Positions 1 to 9,404 of a DNA stretch of 64,000 bases are shown piece by piece (the stretch's first letter is position 1; each line of letters starts with the position of its first letter). Below the pieces are notes generated by a model. That model was not told where the DNA came from and ran no database searches. It saw only the letters and a list, made by a program, of their open reading frames with translations. Position numbers and translations under genes: made by a program. Source of the DNA: Lysinibacillus odysseyi (GTDB lineage: Bacteria > Bacillota > Bacilli > Bacillales_A > Planococcaceae); contig JABUKB010000001.1 of the NCBI GenBank assembly GCA_014595895.1, forward strand, positions 1,426,001 to 1,490,000. Direction: 5' to 3'.

Positions 1-406
1 CTACTTGATCCTCTGGTGTATTGGCATCGAAAGTGAAGTTTGCGAAAATTGGCTCAAGCTGCTTGTATGCTTCATCGCCTGTTATTTTATTATTATCTAG
101 CTCTTCAATAGAGGCTTCTACGCCGGATTGCTCGTTATCGTAGTCCACTTCATAAGACTCTGTATCAGAATATTGCACATCTAGTGAAAAGTCTGTAAAA
201 TCAAACAATGCGTTTTCTGCTGGCTGGTTATTGTCAGTCATCGCATTATTATTGTTATTGTTGTTGTTATTGTCGTTGTTATTGTTATTATTTCCCTGTT
301 CAGTCGGTGCTTCGTTTGGTGCTGTAGTTACCCCTTCATCTTTACCACCACAAGCTGCAAGTACAAATGCCGCAGCTACAAGCATTGGCCAGCGTAATTT
401 CTTCAT
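1..406 (-). CDS. YusW-like lipoprotein, truncated at the window edge
   Basis: Only the N-terminal ~135 residues are present; the gene runs off the left edge. It starts at ATG 404-406 behind an AAAGGA ribosome site. The N-terminus is a lipoprotein signal (MKKLRWPMLVAAAF) with lipobox LAAC, so the mature protein should be anchored outside the membrane. An almost pure asparagine linker (six Asn, one Asp, nine Asn) follows, then a domain containing FDFTDFSLDVQYSD that resembles B. subtilis YusW. The function of that family is not known. The Asn tract is an AAT/AAC microsatellite and may vary in length between strains. Confidence 0.7.
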   Translation of the reverse strand, partial: MKKLRWPMLVAAAFVLAACGGKDEGVTTAPNEAPTEQGNNNNNNDNNNNNNNNNAMTDNNQPAENALFDFTDFSLDVQYSDTESYEVDYDNEQSGVEASIEELDNNKITGDEAYKQLEPIFANFTFDANTPEDQV

Positions 407-525
407 CCAATCATTCCTTTCCAATAGATCTTATTTCAAGCTTACCCATCTCGAAGAATTTTACACGTTTATTGAGTTAGAAATTATGAATTTTTATGGT
501 TGAACAGATGACGTTGGTTGAAGAG

Positions 526-609
526 TGTCTAATAACTTACCAAAAGTGTCTAATTCCTCCACCAAACTGTCTAATTTCCCTTCATAAGTGTCTAATAAAC
601 ACCTGCACC
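526..609. repeat. 21-nt phased repeat array 1 (TGTCTAAT core, 4 units)
   Basis: TGTCTAAT occurs at 526, 547, 568 and 589, spaced exactly 21 nt. The 13 nt after each core vary, being C/A-rich. The array lies between the lipoprotein start and the tlyA terminator. The same core with the same period recurs at 28581-28685, which argues for a dispersed repeat family. Confidence 0.8.
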
Positions 610-626
610 TTAACCCTCGCTCCCAT

Positions 627-665
627 AAAAAAACGCAAGTACAGCCACTATAGCTATACTTGCGT
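627..665 (-). terminator. Intrinsic terminator after tlyA
   Basis: A 9-bp perfect stem (ACGCAAGTA 633-641 / TACTTGCGT 657-665) is followed on the minus strand by seven Ts. It ends the nusB-to-tlyA gene block. Confidence 0.85.
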
Positions 666-671
666 AGTTAT

Positions 672-1490
672 TTATTTTAATTGTGCATGGGCTTCCTTTA
701 CCACTCTTTCAAAATCCGTAAATGGCACAAGCTCCTCGCCTGGATGCGGATTTTTCAGATGAAATAAAAATTCGATATTGCCTTCCCCGCCTGTAATCGG
801 TGAGTATGAGACATCGACTACAAGAAAGCCGACCTCAGAGGCCATTTTTGCCGTATCCTCAAGCACTGCTAAATGGATTTTTGGTTCACGTACGATGCCT
901 TTTTTCCCTACGTTTTCCTTACCTGCTTCAAACTGCGGTTTTACAAGCGCCATTACGTCTCCGCCTGGTACCAACACCGTTTTGAGCACAGGCAATATGA
1001 GCGATAATGAAATAAAAGATACATCAATCGTTGCAAATTCCGGTAAACCTTCTACTAAGTCTTCCGGCTTTGTATAGCGGAAGTTTGTCTTTTCCATCAC
1101 TGTAACACGCTCATCGGAACGGATCTTCCAAGCTAATTGATTGGAACCGACATCCAGTGCATAACAGTGTCGTGCACCGTTTTGCAGGGCGCAATCGGTA
1201 AAGCCTCCAGTAGAAGAGCCGATATCTAGCATTAACTTACCTTCTACTGTCATATCGAAAATGTCCAAAGCCTTTTCAAGCTTCAGTCCACCTCGGCTGA
1301 CATATTTTAAATCAGAACCTTTTACCTGAAGCGGCAAATCGACAGCGATTTTTTCGCCTGCTTTGTCGATGCGTGTTTCATTGGAGTAAACAAGTCCTGC
1401 CATAATGGAGCGTTTCGCTTTTTCGCGCGTTTCGCAAAGTCCGCGCTCCACTAATAGAACGTCGACACGTTCTTTTGGGATTTTTGTCAT
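672..1490 (-). CDS. tlyA: TlyA family rRNA methyltransferase / hemolysin A (YqxC)
   Basis: 272 residues. An N-terminal S4-type RNA-binding domain (about 1-65, [11 protein letters not shown]) is followed by an FtsJ-like Rossmann methyltransferase domain with SAM motif [14 protein letters not shown]. The family methylates 2'-hydroxyls of ribosomal RNA; the exact target here is inferred. The ATG overlaps the dxs stop by four bases (ATGA), so translation is probably coupled. In B. subtilis argR/ahrC and recN follow; here a terminator and an unrelated lipoprotein gene follow instead. Confidence 0.9.
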   Translation of the reverse strand: MTKIPKERVDVLLVERGLCETREKAKRSIMAGLVYSNETRIDKAGEKIAVDLPLQVKGSDLKYVSRGGLKLEKALDIFDMTVEGKLMLDIGSSTGGFTDCALQNGARHCYALDVGSNQLAWKIRSDERVTVMEKTNFRYTKPEDLVEGLPEFATIDVSFISLSLILPVLKTVLVPGGDVMALVKPQFEAGKENVGKKGIVREPKIHLAVLEDTAKMASEVGFLVVDVSYSPITGGEGNIEFLFHLKNPHPGEELVPFTDFERVVKEAHAQLK

Positions 1491-3376
1491 ACGCTGCTGC
1501 CTACCTGCTTTTGTAATAACGCTTTAATACGTCTTTCTGTTTCTTCAGCAGTTACATCGATTTCTGCTAATAACTGATCGACATTTCCATGCTCGATAAA
1601 TTGATCTGGAATACCGATACGGTCGATTGCACTACGGTAGCCATGATCTGCTGCAAATTCAAGTACAGCACTACCAAAACCACCTTGTAGCATAGATTCT
1701 TCAAGCGTTAAAATCGGCGAGCCTTCCTGCATTAGCTCATGTAACATCGCCTCGTCCATTGGTTTAATGAAGCGAGCATTGACTACCTTTACTTGAATGC
1801 CTTGCAGCGCCAAGCTACCTGCTGCTTCCATCGCCATTGGAATCGTTGTACCGAACGTTAAAATTGTCGCATCGTGACCTTCACGTAAAACTTCCCATGA
1901 ACCAATTGGTAATGCTTTCATTTCTGCATCCATCTCGACACCAATCCCGTTACCACGCGGATAACGTAAACAAATCGGACCTTCATAATCAAGCGCTGTT
2001 TTCACCATATGCTGTCCTTCATTTTCATCCTTTGGCATCATGAGTACGATGTTTGGAATGTGACGTAAGAAGGAAATATCGAATACACCTTGATGCGTTT
2101 CACCGTCCGCCCCGACAAGTCCTGCCCGATCAATCCCGATAAAGACATTTAAGTTTGGTCGTGCAATATCATGGACTACTTGATCATACGCACGCTGTAA
2201 AAATGTTGAGTAAATTGCTAAAAACGGCTTCATTTTTTGCGTTGCTAAACCTGCTGCCATTGTCGCAGCATGTTGCTCTGCGATTCCCACATCAAAGAAA
2301 CGTTCCGGGAATTGCTTTTGAATGCCTTCTAACTTTGATCCCACCGGCATTGCTGGCGTAATCGTTACGATCCGTTCGTCCTTTTCCATGCATTTTCGTA
2401 CAGACTCTGCTACTAAGCTGCTCCACGCCGGACCTTTCACAGCCGATTTTACAAACTCGCCGTTCTCCATTTTATAAGGACCTGTTCCATGCCAAGTACC
2501 GATTGTATCTTCCTCAGCTGGTTTATAGCCCTTTCCTTTTTTCGTAATCACATGAATGATTACAGGACCTTTTACCTTTTTGGCATACTCTAAAGTATCT
2601 TCCAATGCTTCGAAATCATGCCCGTCAATTGGCCCTAAATATTTAAAGCCCAATTCCTCAAAAAATACACCTGATACGACCAAATATTTTAAGCTGTCTT
2701 TCACACGCTCTGCTGTAGAGGCTAATTTATCGCCCAACACCGGAATTTTGTGCATTAAACGCTCTAAATCTTCTTTTGCACGTGAATATTCCTTTGCTGT
2801 ACGTAAACGTCCTAATACGCCCGTCAATGCGCCGACATTTGGTGCAATTGACATTTCGTTGTCATTTAAGATGACAATCATGTTCGTTTTCTCATGACCG
2901 ATATGATTCAGTGCTTCTAGTGCCATACCACCTGTAAGTGCACCATCGCCAATAATTGGCACGACATAGTTTTTACCCTTTTGAATGTCGCGTGCTGCTG
3001 CCATCCCCATTGCAGCGGATAAAGACGTTGAACTGTGTCCTGTTTCCCATTCATCGTGCTCGCTTTCAACAAGCTTTGGGAATCCACATAGTCCTTTGTA
3101 TTGACGTAATGTATCGAATTTGCTTGCACGTCCTGTTAAAATTTTATGAACATAGGCTTGATGCCCTACATCCCATAAAAATTTATCTTCCGGACTATTA
3201 AATGCTTTATGCAAAGCAATTGTTAACTCGACTACACCAAGATTCGGACCGATGTGGCCTCCAGTGACAGAACATTTCTCAATTAGAAATGTGCGGATCT
3301 CTTGTGCCAAAGCTTCTAATTGTTTCTTGTTCAAGCCCTTTAAAAAGGATGGACTAGTAATTTTGTTTAAATCCAT
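1487..3376 (-). CDS. dxs: 1-deoxy-D-xylulose-5-phosphate synthase
   Basis: Condenses pyruvate and glyceraldehyde 3-phosphate to DXP, the entry step of the MEP isoprenoid pathway; ThDP-dependent. The ThDP signature is GDGALTGG...NDNEMS, and the transketolase pyrimidine domain carries [11 protein letters not shown] and [15 protein letters not shown]; length is normal. A GTG at 3388 would add four residues but lies one base from AAAAGG, whereas ATG 3376 has 11-nt spacing, so 3376 is preferred. It follows ispA after ~95 nt that contain a promoter-like sequence, and overlaps tlyA. Confidence 0.95.
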   Translation of the reverse strand: MDLNKITSPSFLKGLNKKQLEALAQEIRTFLIEKCSVTGGHIGPNLGVVELTIALHKAFNSPEDKFLWDVGHQAYVHKILTGRASKFDTLRQYKGLCGFPKLVESEHDEWETGHSSTSLSAAMGMAAARDIQKGKNYVVPIIGDGALTGGMALEALNHIGHEKTNMIVILNDNEMSIAPNVGALTGVLGRLRTAKEYSRAKEDLERLMHKIPVLGDKLASTAERVKDSLKYLVVSGVFFEELGFKYLGPIDGHDFEALEDTLEYAKKVKGPVIIHVITKKGKGYKPAEEDTIGTWHGTGPYKMENGEFVKSAVKGPAWSSLVAESVRKCMEKDERIVTITPAMPVGSKLEGIQKQFPERFFDVGIAEQHAATMAAGLATQKMKPFLAIYSTFLQRAYDQVVHDIARPNLNVFIGIDRAGLVGADGETHQGVFDISFLRHIPNIVLMMPKDENEGQHMVKTALDYEGPICLRYPRGNGIGVEMDAEMKALPIGSWEVLREGHDATILTFGTTIPMAMEAAGSLALQGIQVKVVNARFIKPMDEAMLHELMQEGSPILTLEESMLQGGFGSAVLEFAADHGYRSAIDRIGIPDQFIEHGNVDQLLAEIDVTAEETERRIKALLQKQVGSSV

Positions 3377-3428
3377 CTCTTCACACACCTTTTCTTCTAT
3401 TTATTCACCGTATTTTGCGATAATCATT

Positions 3429-3456
3429 ATTATAGCAGTGTTAATACTTATAACAA
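3429..3456 (-). promoter_or_regulatory. Sigma-A-like promoter for dxs-tlyA
   Basis: On the minus strand TTGTTA (3456-3451), a 16-bp spacer, then a perfect TATAAT (3434-3429), in the ispA-dxs gap about 50 nt upstream of the dxs start. It would give dxs-tlyA a promoter inside the longer operon. Confidence 0.55.
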
Positions 3457-3471
3457 AACATTATTACTTTT

Positions 3472-4353
3472 TTAATGACTGCGTTTTACAATATACTGTG
3501 CAAATTCACGTAGTAACGTTGTATCGATTGTTAACTGATCTAGCGCTTGAATCGCTAATTCATAATGATGATTCAGCTTTTCTTTAGCTCCGTCAAGCGT
3601 TAATAGGGCCGGATATGTACTTTTTTCGCTTGCCATATCTTTCCCCGCTGTTTTTCCTAGCTGCTCACTTGTACCTTCAATATCTAAAATATCATCCTGA
3701 ATTTGGAATGCAAGACCGATATGATGGGCATAGTCCACTAAAGATTGACGCTCTTCTTGGCTTGCTCCGCATAATACCGCACCGGATTCGATACTAAAGC
3801 GTAGTAAGGCACCTGTTTTATTAATGTGGATTTCTTCTAGCTCTTCTAATGTTAGCTGGCGTTTTTCGCCTTCCATATCCAGGACTTGACCGCCGACCAT
3901 GCCCTCGGCTCCGGCACCGTCACTTAGCATTTGAACAAGCTCTAAACGTTGTTCTGCTGACACATCCGGCATTTTTGCTACTAAACCAAAAGCAAAAGAA
4001 TTTAACGCATCGCCCGCTAATACGGCCAATGCTTCACCAAACACCTTGTGGTTCGTCGGTTTGCCGCGACGCATATCATCATCGTCCATACATGGCAAAT
4101 CATCGTGCATTAAGGAATACGTATGAATAATTTCAATCGCTGCCCCTACTGTGTACATCGCCTGTTGCGGCTGTTTGAATGTTTCGCAAACAGCTGCTAC
4201 AAATAGCGGACGTACGCGCTTGCCGCCTGCTTCCAGTGAATATAGCATAGAATCTGCTAAGCTTTTTGGTCCCTTTAACGCTCGAGTTTTCTCATACATG
4301 TGCGCTTCAATTTTCGGGGTATGTTCTTTCATAAACTCTTGTAAAGTCATCAT
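3472..4353 (-). CDS. ispA: Polyprenyl (farnesyl) diphosphate synthase
   Basis: 293 residues. Makes FPP from IPP and DMAPP/GPP. First aspartate-rich motif DDLPCMDDDDMRRGKP at about 84-99, second motif FQIQDDILD at about 216-224; upstream is the substrate-binding GGKRVRP. It begins immediately after the xseB stop behind GGAGAGG; either of two adjacent ATGs (4353 or 4350) could be used. Same xseB-ispA-dxs order as B. subtilis yqiC-yqiD-dxs. Confidence 0.93.
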   Translation of the reverse strand: MMTLQEFMKEHTPKIEAHMYEKTRALKGPKSLADSMLYSLEAGGKRVRPLFVAAVCETFKQPQQAMYTVGAAIEIIHTYSLMHDDLPCMDDDDMRRGKPTNHKVFGEALAVLAGDALNSFAFGLVAKMPDVSAEQRLELVQMLSDGAGAEGMVGGQVLDMEGEKRQLTLEELEEIHINKTGALLRFSIESGAVLCGASQEERQSLVDYAHHIGLAFQIQDDILDIEGTSEQLGKTAGKDMASEKSTYPALLTLDGAKEKLNHHYELAIQALDQLTIDTTLLREFAQYIVKRSH

Positions 4354-4575
4354 CTATTCCTCTCCTGCTGCAAATGGTTGTTTTTGACCGTCTTCTCCAA
4401 CGATTGAAATCAATTGCTGTTCTGCATTTGATAATTTTTCATGACAAAACTTTGATAATTCCATGCCTTTTTTATATAAATCGATCGCTTCTTCTAAAGG
4501 GACATCGCCTTGCTCTAGTTTGCGAACGATTTCCTCTAAATCTGTAATGGCAACAGCAAATGTTTGCTCTGACAT
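4354..4575 (-). CDS. xseB: Exodeoxyribonuclease VII small subunit
   Basis: 73 residues, the normal size for XseB. Contains the family core ([28 protein letters not shown], residues ~12-40), which forms a helical coiled pair. Partner of XseA in the ssDNA exonuclease that degrades single strands to oligonucleotides. It starts directly after the xseA stop and ends directly before ispA, so the three genes are tightly packed. Confidence 0.93.
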   Translation of the reverse strand: MSEQTFAVAITDLEEIVRKLEQGDVPLEEAIDLYKKGMELSKFCHEKLSNAEQQLISIVGEDGQKQPFAAGEE

Positions 4576-5916
4576 TTAGTCGTCCCCCTTTACTTCTAAA
4601 ATTCGTGCCTGTGCCTGCCCATCGGGGTACGTCACTGTAATGACGTCCTCGACAGCGAGCTGCTGTACTGATTTTACCACTTGTCCCTCTTTATAAGAAA
4701 GGTTGAATCCTTTTTGCATAATGGCAAGCGGATTCAATGCCTCCAATGTGCGCACAGTACTCGTAAATTGCTTTTTGTTATGCTCAAGGTGCGCAAATAT
4801 CGCCCGCGTTAATTGCTGTGTTTGACTTTCTACATGACGCTTTGTGTAATCAATACGCTGTTTTGGTGAATAGAGACGCAATTCGCTTTCCACCCGGTTT
4901 AATACATTACGTTTTTGCATCATATAAAGTTGCATCGATTGCTCAAGTTGTGTATCGATTTGTGCCAAGCGCTCCGTAAATGGACGGTACAATCTTTCCG
5001 GTACAGCTAATGGATAAGACTGCTGTAATTTTGTCAGACGACTGCGTTCAAATTGCAGACGTCCTGTCATCATTTGATGAAGCTGCGATTTCCGCTGCAA
5101 CACACGTTGATACAGCTCCTGCTGGTTCGGTACAGCTAGCTCAGCAGCTGCTGTCGGTGTCGGGGCACGTAAATCTGCTACAAAATCCGCAATCGTTGTA
5201 TCGGTTTCATGCCCAACAGCACTAATGATCGGGATACGGCTTTCAAAAATGGCACGCGCGACAATTTCTTCATTAAATGCCCATAAGTCCTCAATCGAAC
5301 CACCGCCGCGTCCTACAATTAAAACATCGCAATATTTATGCTGATTAGCAAGAGCAATATTCTTGGCTACATCTCCTGCTGCAGATGCTCCTTGTACTAG
5401 TGTCGGATAAATACATATTTCTGCCTGAGGATAGCGACGTGCAATCGTAGTGCAAATATCACGAATGGCTGCCCCGGTAGTCGCTGTCAATACACCAACC
5501 GTTTTGGGAAATTGCGGAATTGGCTGTTTAAAGTTTGGATTAAATAAACCTTCCTGCCCTAAACGTTCCTTTAATTGATTAAAGGCAATAAATAAGCCTC
5601 CGATGCCGTCCGGTTCCATCGTCTGTACATACAATTGGTATTCACCTGAAACTTCATATACATTCACATCTCCGCGAATAAAAACTTGCATGCCTTCTTC
5701 CGGTCGAAATGCCAGCTTGCTTGCCTGCCCGCGATACATCACAGCCTTTATCCGGGCTCCGTCATCTTTTAATGTGAAGTAAATATGACCTGACGTATGC
5801 ATTTTGACATTCGATAGCTCGCCCTTTACATGCACTTCTCGAAGGTGTGGATCGGCTTCGAATTTACGCTTTATATATTTTGTTAATGCCTTGACTGTTA
5901 AATAAGTAGAAGACAA
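4576..5916 (-). CDS. xseA: Exodeoxyribonuclease VII large subunit
   Basis: 446 residues. N-terminal OB-fold (about 1-100, HVKGELSNVKMHTSGHIYFTLKD), then the catalytic core with VGVLTATTGAAIRD, GRGGGSIEDLWAFN and SAVGHETDTTIADFVADLRAPTPTAAAE-type conserved blocks, then coiled coil. Start is TTG at 5916, eight bases after AAGGGGG. A terminator (5961-5993) separates it from folD, so its transcription may rely on read-through or an unseen promoter. Confidence 0.94.
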   Translation of the reverse strand: MSSTYLTVKALTKYIKRKFEADPHLREVHVKGELSNVKMHTSGHIYFTLKDDGARIKAVMYRGQASKLAFRPEEGMQVFIRGDVNVYEVSGEYQLYVQTMEPDGIGGLFIAFNQLKERLGQEGLFNPNFKQPIPQFPKTVGVLTATTGAAIRDICTTIARRYPQAEICIYPTLVQGASAAGDVAKNIALANQHKYCDVLIVGRGGGSIEDLWAFNEEIVARAIFESRIPIISAVGHETDTTIADFVADLRAPTPTAAAELAVPNQQELYQRVLQRKSQLHQMMTGRLQFERSRLTKLQQSYPLAVPERLYRPFTERLAQIDTQLEQSMQLYMMQKRNVLNRVESELRLYSPKQRIDYTKRHVESQTQQLTRAIFAHLEHNKKQFTSTVRTLEALNPLAIMQKGFNLSYKEGQVVKSVQQLAVEDVITVTYPDGQAQARILEVKGDD

Positions 5917-5953
5917 CGGCCGCGCCCCCTTTTATGTATATTGGTCCCATATG

Positions 5954-5993
5954 CAAAACAAAAGGGTGTCTCTATTGGCACGTAGACACCCTT
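5954..5993 (-). terminator. Intrinsic terminator after folD
   Basis: A 10-bp perfect stem (AAGGGTGTCT 5962-5971 / AGACACCCTT 5984-5993) followed on the minus strand by TTGTTTTG. It divides nusB-folD from xseA onwards. Confidence 0.8.
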
Positions 5994-6012
5994 ATCAAAC
6001 CTAGCATCGATT

Positions 6013-6888
6013 TTACAGGTTTTTAACAGCTTTGTCCTGCTCTAACTTTCGTTCAGCTGATAATACTGTATTTTCAAGTAGCATCGTAATTGTCATCGGT
6101 CCTACCCCGCCTGGTACCGGTGTAATATGTGACGCAATACCATCCACCGCTGCAAAATCAACATCGCCGCACAGTTTATTGTTTTCATCGCGGTTAATCC
6201 CTACATCAATAACGACAGCACCTGGTTTTACATGCTCTTCTGTAATGAACTTCGCTTTACCAATTGCTGCAATAATGATATCCGCTTGTTTTGTAAAGGA
6301 AACTAAATCTTTTGTTTTGGAATGCGTATAAGTAACCGTCGCATCTTTTTGCAATAATAGCTGCCCCATTGGTTTCCCGACAATATGGCTGCGCCCGACA
6401 ATGACAGCATGCTTTCCTGCTACATCGATCCCTGCATGTTCTAATAATTTCATGACACCGAATGGAGTACATGGCAAGTACGTTTCTTGACCGAGCATCA
6501 TCTTCCCTACGCTGATCGGTGAAAAACCATCGACATCCTTCTCTGGTGAGATGGTTGCAATGACTGCATCCTCATCGATTTGCTTTGGCAATGGAAGCTG
6601 GACTAAAATACCGTGAATATCTTCACGTGTATTTAAATCACGAATTTGTTCGAGTAAAGATTCTTGTGTTGTATCTTCTGGTAATTTAATCAATTCCGAA
6701 AACATGCCGATTGCTTCACAAGACTTTTGCTTGTTGGCTACGTATGTTTTACTAGCAGGGTTGTCCCCTACTAAAATAACCGCTAAACCTGGTGTAACAC
6801 CTTGTTGTTTTAAAGCATCTACACGCACTGCTACTTCTTTGCGAATTTCTTGACCGATTTCTTTTCCATTAATAATTGCACTTGACAT
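6013..6888 (-). CDS. folD: Methylenetetrahydrofolate dehydrogenase/cyclohydrolase
   Basis: 291 residues. Bifunctional enzyme interconverting 5,10-methylene-THF and 10-formyl-THF. Visible signatures: the YVANKQKSCEAIGM active-site region (Lys of the KxxxC motif), LVQLPLPKQID, the NADP-binding VGRSHIVGKPMGQLLL, and the C-terminal PVPGGVGPMTITMLLENT. Ribosome site AAGGAGT. It sits between nusB and the terminator, as in B. subtilis. Confidence 0.96.
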   Translation of the reverse strand: MSSAIINGKEIGQEIRKEVAVRVDALKQQGVTPGLAVILVGDNPASKTYVANKQKSCEAIGMFSELIKLPEDTTQESLLEQIRDLNTREDIHGILVQLPLPKQIDEDAVIATISPEKDVDGFSPISVGKMMLGQETYLPCTPFGVMKLLEHAGIDVAGKHAVIVGRSHIVGKPMGQLLLQKDATVTYTHSKTKDLVSFTKQADIIIAAIGKAKFITEEHVKPGAVVIDVGINRDENNKLCGDVDFAAVDGIASHITPVPGGVGPMTITMLLENTVLSAERKLEQDKAVKNL

Positions 6889-6912
6889 GTTGTTACTCCT
6901 TCCAATGATCCC

Positions 6913-7299
6913 TTACGATTGTTGTGTAAATTTAGAAAGCACACCGTTTACAAATTTTGAAGATTTTTCATCACCGAATGTTTTTGCTAATTCAATTGCT
7001 TCATTTAGCACAACACGGTCTGGCGTATCTTCTGTATATGTGAGCTCGTAAACGGCTAAGCGTAAAACCGTTCTTTCAATTTTAGGCAGACGGCTTAATG
7101 TCCAGTTTTCTAGCTTTTCTTCGATGGCAGCATCAATTGCTTCCTTGTTTTCAACTGTACCGTGTACTAATCCTTCAAGGAACGTGCTTGAATTTTCTTC
7201 TTCCAGCACATGCTCAATCGCTTCCTCAATCGCTAACTCAGTGCTGTCTAATTGAAACAGCGCCTGCAACGCTTTTTTCCGCGCTTCATGACGTTTCAT
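6913..7299 (-). CDS. nusB: Transcription antitermination factor NusB
   Basis: 128 residues, all-helical NusB fold. N-terminal arginine-rich RNA-binding segment (MKRHEARKKALQALFQLD) and the C-terminal block DRVVLNEAIELAKTFGDEKSSKFVNGVLSKF. Acts with NusE on boxA of rRNA transcripts. Ribosome site AAGGAG. It heads the block; upstream a TATCAT -10 preceded by TGC is visible on the minus strand, but the -35 is poor. Confidence 0.95.
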   Translation of the reverse strand: MKRHEARKKALQALFQLDSTELAIEEAIEHVLEEENSSTFLEGLVHGTVENKEAIDAAIEEKLENWTLSRLPKIERTVLRLAVYELTYTEDTPDRVVLNEAIELAKTFGDEKSSKFVNGVLSKFTQQS

Positions 7300-7440
7300 A
7301 ATTATAAAACTCCTTCTTATTTACATTAATTTTTATGATAGCATATTTTATGTTCAAGTTCACTGCTACCTAGCGATTTTCCTAAGTATAACGCCTCATT
7401 TTAGCAAAAATGTTTCTAATTAGACAAGTAACAGAATTTA

Positions 7441-7469
7441 TTGGCAATTTAAAGATAGCCATGTATGAT
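7441..7469 (+). promoter_or_regulatory. Promoter-like sequence ahead of the 7489 gene
   Basis: TTGGCA (7441-7446), a 17-bp spacer and TATGAT (7464-7469). The implied transcript start (about 7476) falls on the ribosome site AAGGAGG (7474-7480), so the leader would be very short; possibly fortuitous. Confidence 0.35.
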
Positions 7470-7488
7470 ATGGAAGGAGGTGATTTTA

Positions 7489-8109
7489 TTGGTTTATCTG
7501 CTAAGTCTTCTATTATTTGCGCTGCTTGCGGGGGTCGCCTCAGCCATTTTCCAAATTCCGTTTTGGGTAGTGGCCGTGCTCCTTGTATTGATTTCGGCTG
7601 GACGTATTGGCTATATGCTGTATATGACTTATAAAAGTAAAAATTTAGACAAGCTTGAGAAATTTTTATTAGCTTCTCGCAATCCGCTTAATCAGTACAT
7701 TTATACTCATAAGGATGGCGATATCGAAACACGTCTTGCAGCAATCGATGTGCTCTTAGCTCGCTATCCATCTCCTGTTGTGCAAGGTACATACAAGGCT
7801 GACCGTGCGGCGCTCAAGCGCCAATATACAGAAGCGCGCGATGCAGCCGCTACCATTCCGAATGTCGCGATGAAAAATTATTCGCTTGCTCTTGTCGAAG
7901 CGTGCCTTGGTCGCAAGTCGGCCTCTTCACAATACACACTTGCTAAACCTTGGATGAAATCGATGATTGACGCTATTGTAAGCTACCGTACAGGCGACCA
8001 AAAAGCCTATCTCAAGCACAAAGAAGAAACATTGGAAACCTGTGCAGGCATTCAGTATTTCTCAAACTATTATTTTTTCGAGCGCATTCAAGAATATATT
8101 AAAAAATAA
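7489..8109 (+). CDS. Membrane-anchored protein of unknown function
   Basis: About 206 residues. Two hydrophobic N-terminal segments (LLSLLLFALLAGVASAIF and FWVVAVLLVLISAG) precede a cytosolic helical domain of about 150 residues. TTG at 7489 is chosen because AAGGAGG (7474-7480) ends eight bases upstream; an ATG at 7465 would put that site inside the gene. The soluble part alternates helix pairs and could be TPR/HEAT-like. I do not recognise the family. It is monocistronic and convergent with the M20 peptidase across a shared hairpin. Confidence 0.75.
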   Translation: MVYLLSLLLFALLAGVASAIFQIPFWVVAVLLVLISAGRIGYMLYMTYKSKNLDKLEKFLLASRNPLNQYIYTHKDGDIETRLAAIDVLLARYPSPVVQGTYKADRAALKRQYTEARDAAATIPNVAMKNYSLALVEACLGRKSASSQYTLAKPWMKSMIDAIVSYRTGDQKAYLKHKEETLETCAGIQYFSNYYFFERIQEYIKK

Positions 8110-8113
8110 TGCA

Positions 8114-8158
8114 AGAAGAGGCTGCATCATCAGGGAAATGGATGATGCAGCCTCTTCT
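8114..8158. terminator. Shared terminator hairpin between convergent genes
   Basis: An 18-bp perfect stem (8114-8131 / 8141-8158) with a 9-nt loop between convergent genes. The T-run is on the minus-strand exit, so it best serves the M20 peptidase gene. Confidence 0.85.
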
Positions 8159-8161
8159 ATA

Positions 8162-9292
8162 TTACAATTCATCCATTACTTCTAATACTGTGTTGGCTAA
8201 GAGCGCCATCCGTTCGACAATATGGGCACATTCAATATGCTCATGTTCAGCATGTATGCCGTCCCCCACAAGCCCAAGCCCATCGAGTGTCGCGACAATC
8301 TGCGATGTAAAATTACCGTCGCTGGCCCCGCCCACCTTTGCCTCATTGACGTCAAAGCCTAATTCTTCTGCTTCTTCCTCTGCAATTTCAAATAGCTCTT
8401 CAGACTTTTTCGTACGTTCCATCGGAGGGCGATTAATGCCGCCTTCTATTTCAATTTTCACGCGGGCATCATTCGCTTCTATGTTTTCAAAAAATTGATC
8501 AATGCGCTCTTGCTCTTTTTTGGTCGCCGCCCTGACATCGACACCCACATGGGCTTCATTCGGTACGACATTCAGCTTGCCGCCGCCCTGCACCAGTCCG
8601 ACATTGAGCGTCGTTCCTTTATCATAATTTGTTTGTTCATTGATTTTTAAAATTTGCTTTGCTGCTTCTGTAATCGCACTAACCCCTTCTTGCGGATTGT
8701 TGCCGGCGTGCGCTGATTTCCCTTTCATTTTGAGCAAATATTTGGATGTGCCTTTTCGTGCTGTTTTTAAATCCCCGGTCCCAACGACTGGTGGCTCTAG
8801 AATAAATGCTGCTAAACTCACCGTCGCCTCCGCTTCCAAAAATGGACGTGACGTCATGCTGCCGATTTCCTCGTCACTATTAATGAGCAACACAATCTTC
8901 TTTTTCAACGGAATGTCGAAATCATGGACATATTTTAAAAACCAAATGGCACTTATCAAGCTCGACTTCATATCTAAAATTCCCGGTCCGTAAATCCGGT
9001 CAGATGTTTCGCGGTATGTTATTTTCCCTGGTTCCCATACCGTATCGTAATGACCGACTAATAACACCTGCTCCTGGCCTGTCCCGATGGTAAATTTCAA
9101 ATGGTTTCCGACTGTTTCCATCACCATTTCGTTTGCTGGCCTGCCAAAATAAGTCCTAAACAACCCTTGCAATACATCCTTGCATTGATCGGCTAGTTCT
9201 TTATTGGTAGACGGAGAATCCGCTTTGACTAAGCGCTCTATATCGTCCATAATCTCTTCCAAGTGCTGCTGATAAAAGTCTTGTACCTCCAT
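8162..9292 (-). CDS. M20 family metallopeptidase (carboxypeptidase G2-like)
   Basis: 376 residues. Zinc-peptidase landmarks in order: GHYDTVWEPG, GPGILDMKSS (bridging Asp), INSDEEIGS (catalytic Glu), EPP, the dimerisation domain with KGKSAHAGNNP, and C-terminal GGASDGNFTS plus GDGIHAEHEHIE. This pattern fits glutamate carboxypeptidase-type M20 enzymes that cleave C-terminal amino acids; the substrate is not deducible. ATG 9292 is chosen because AAGGAGGG lies 6-7 bases upstream; the open frame extends 11 codons further without a comparable site. Confidence 0.85.
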   Translation of the reverse strand: MEVQDFYQQHLEEIMDDIERLVKADSPSTNKELADQCKDVLQGLFRTYFGRPANEMVMETVGNHLKFTIGTGQEQVLLVGHYDTVWEPGKITYRETSDRIYGPGILDMKSSLISAIWFLKYVHDFDIPLKKKIVLLINSDEEIGSMTSRPFLEAEATVSLAAFILEPPVVGTGDLKTARKGTSKYLLKMKGKSAHAGNNPQEGVSAITEAAKQILKINEQTNYDKGTTLNVGLVQGGGKLNVVPNEAHVGVDVRAATKKEQERIDQFFENIEANDARVKIEIEGGINRPPMERTKKSEELFEIAEEEAEELGFDVNEAKVGGASDGNFTSQIVATLDGLGLVGDGIHAEHEHIECAHIVERMALLANTVLEVMDEL

Positions 9293-9369
9293 GCCGTACC
9301 CTCCTTTCTCCTTCTTTACCCCCATTTTATCTCCAGTTATGCCTATTATGGGAATCTTTGCAGAAATCT

Positions 9370-9400
9370 AAAAGGCCGATTGACGATTGTCAACCGGCTC
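9370..9400 (-). terminator. Terminator after the PepSY operon
   Basis: A 10-bp stem with one G-U pair (9375-9384 / 9389-9398), followed on the minus strand by CTTTTAG. Ends the two-component/PepSY operon. Confidence 0.7.
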
Positions 9401-9404
9401 TTTC

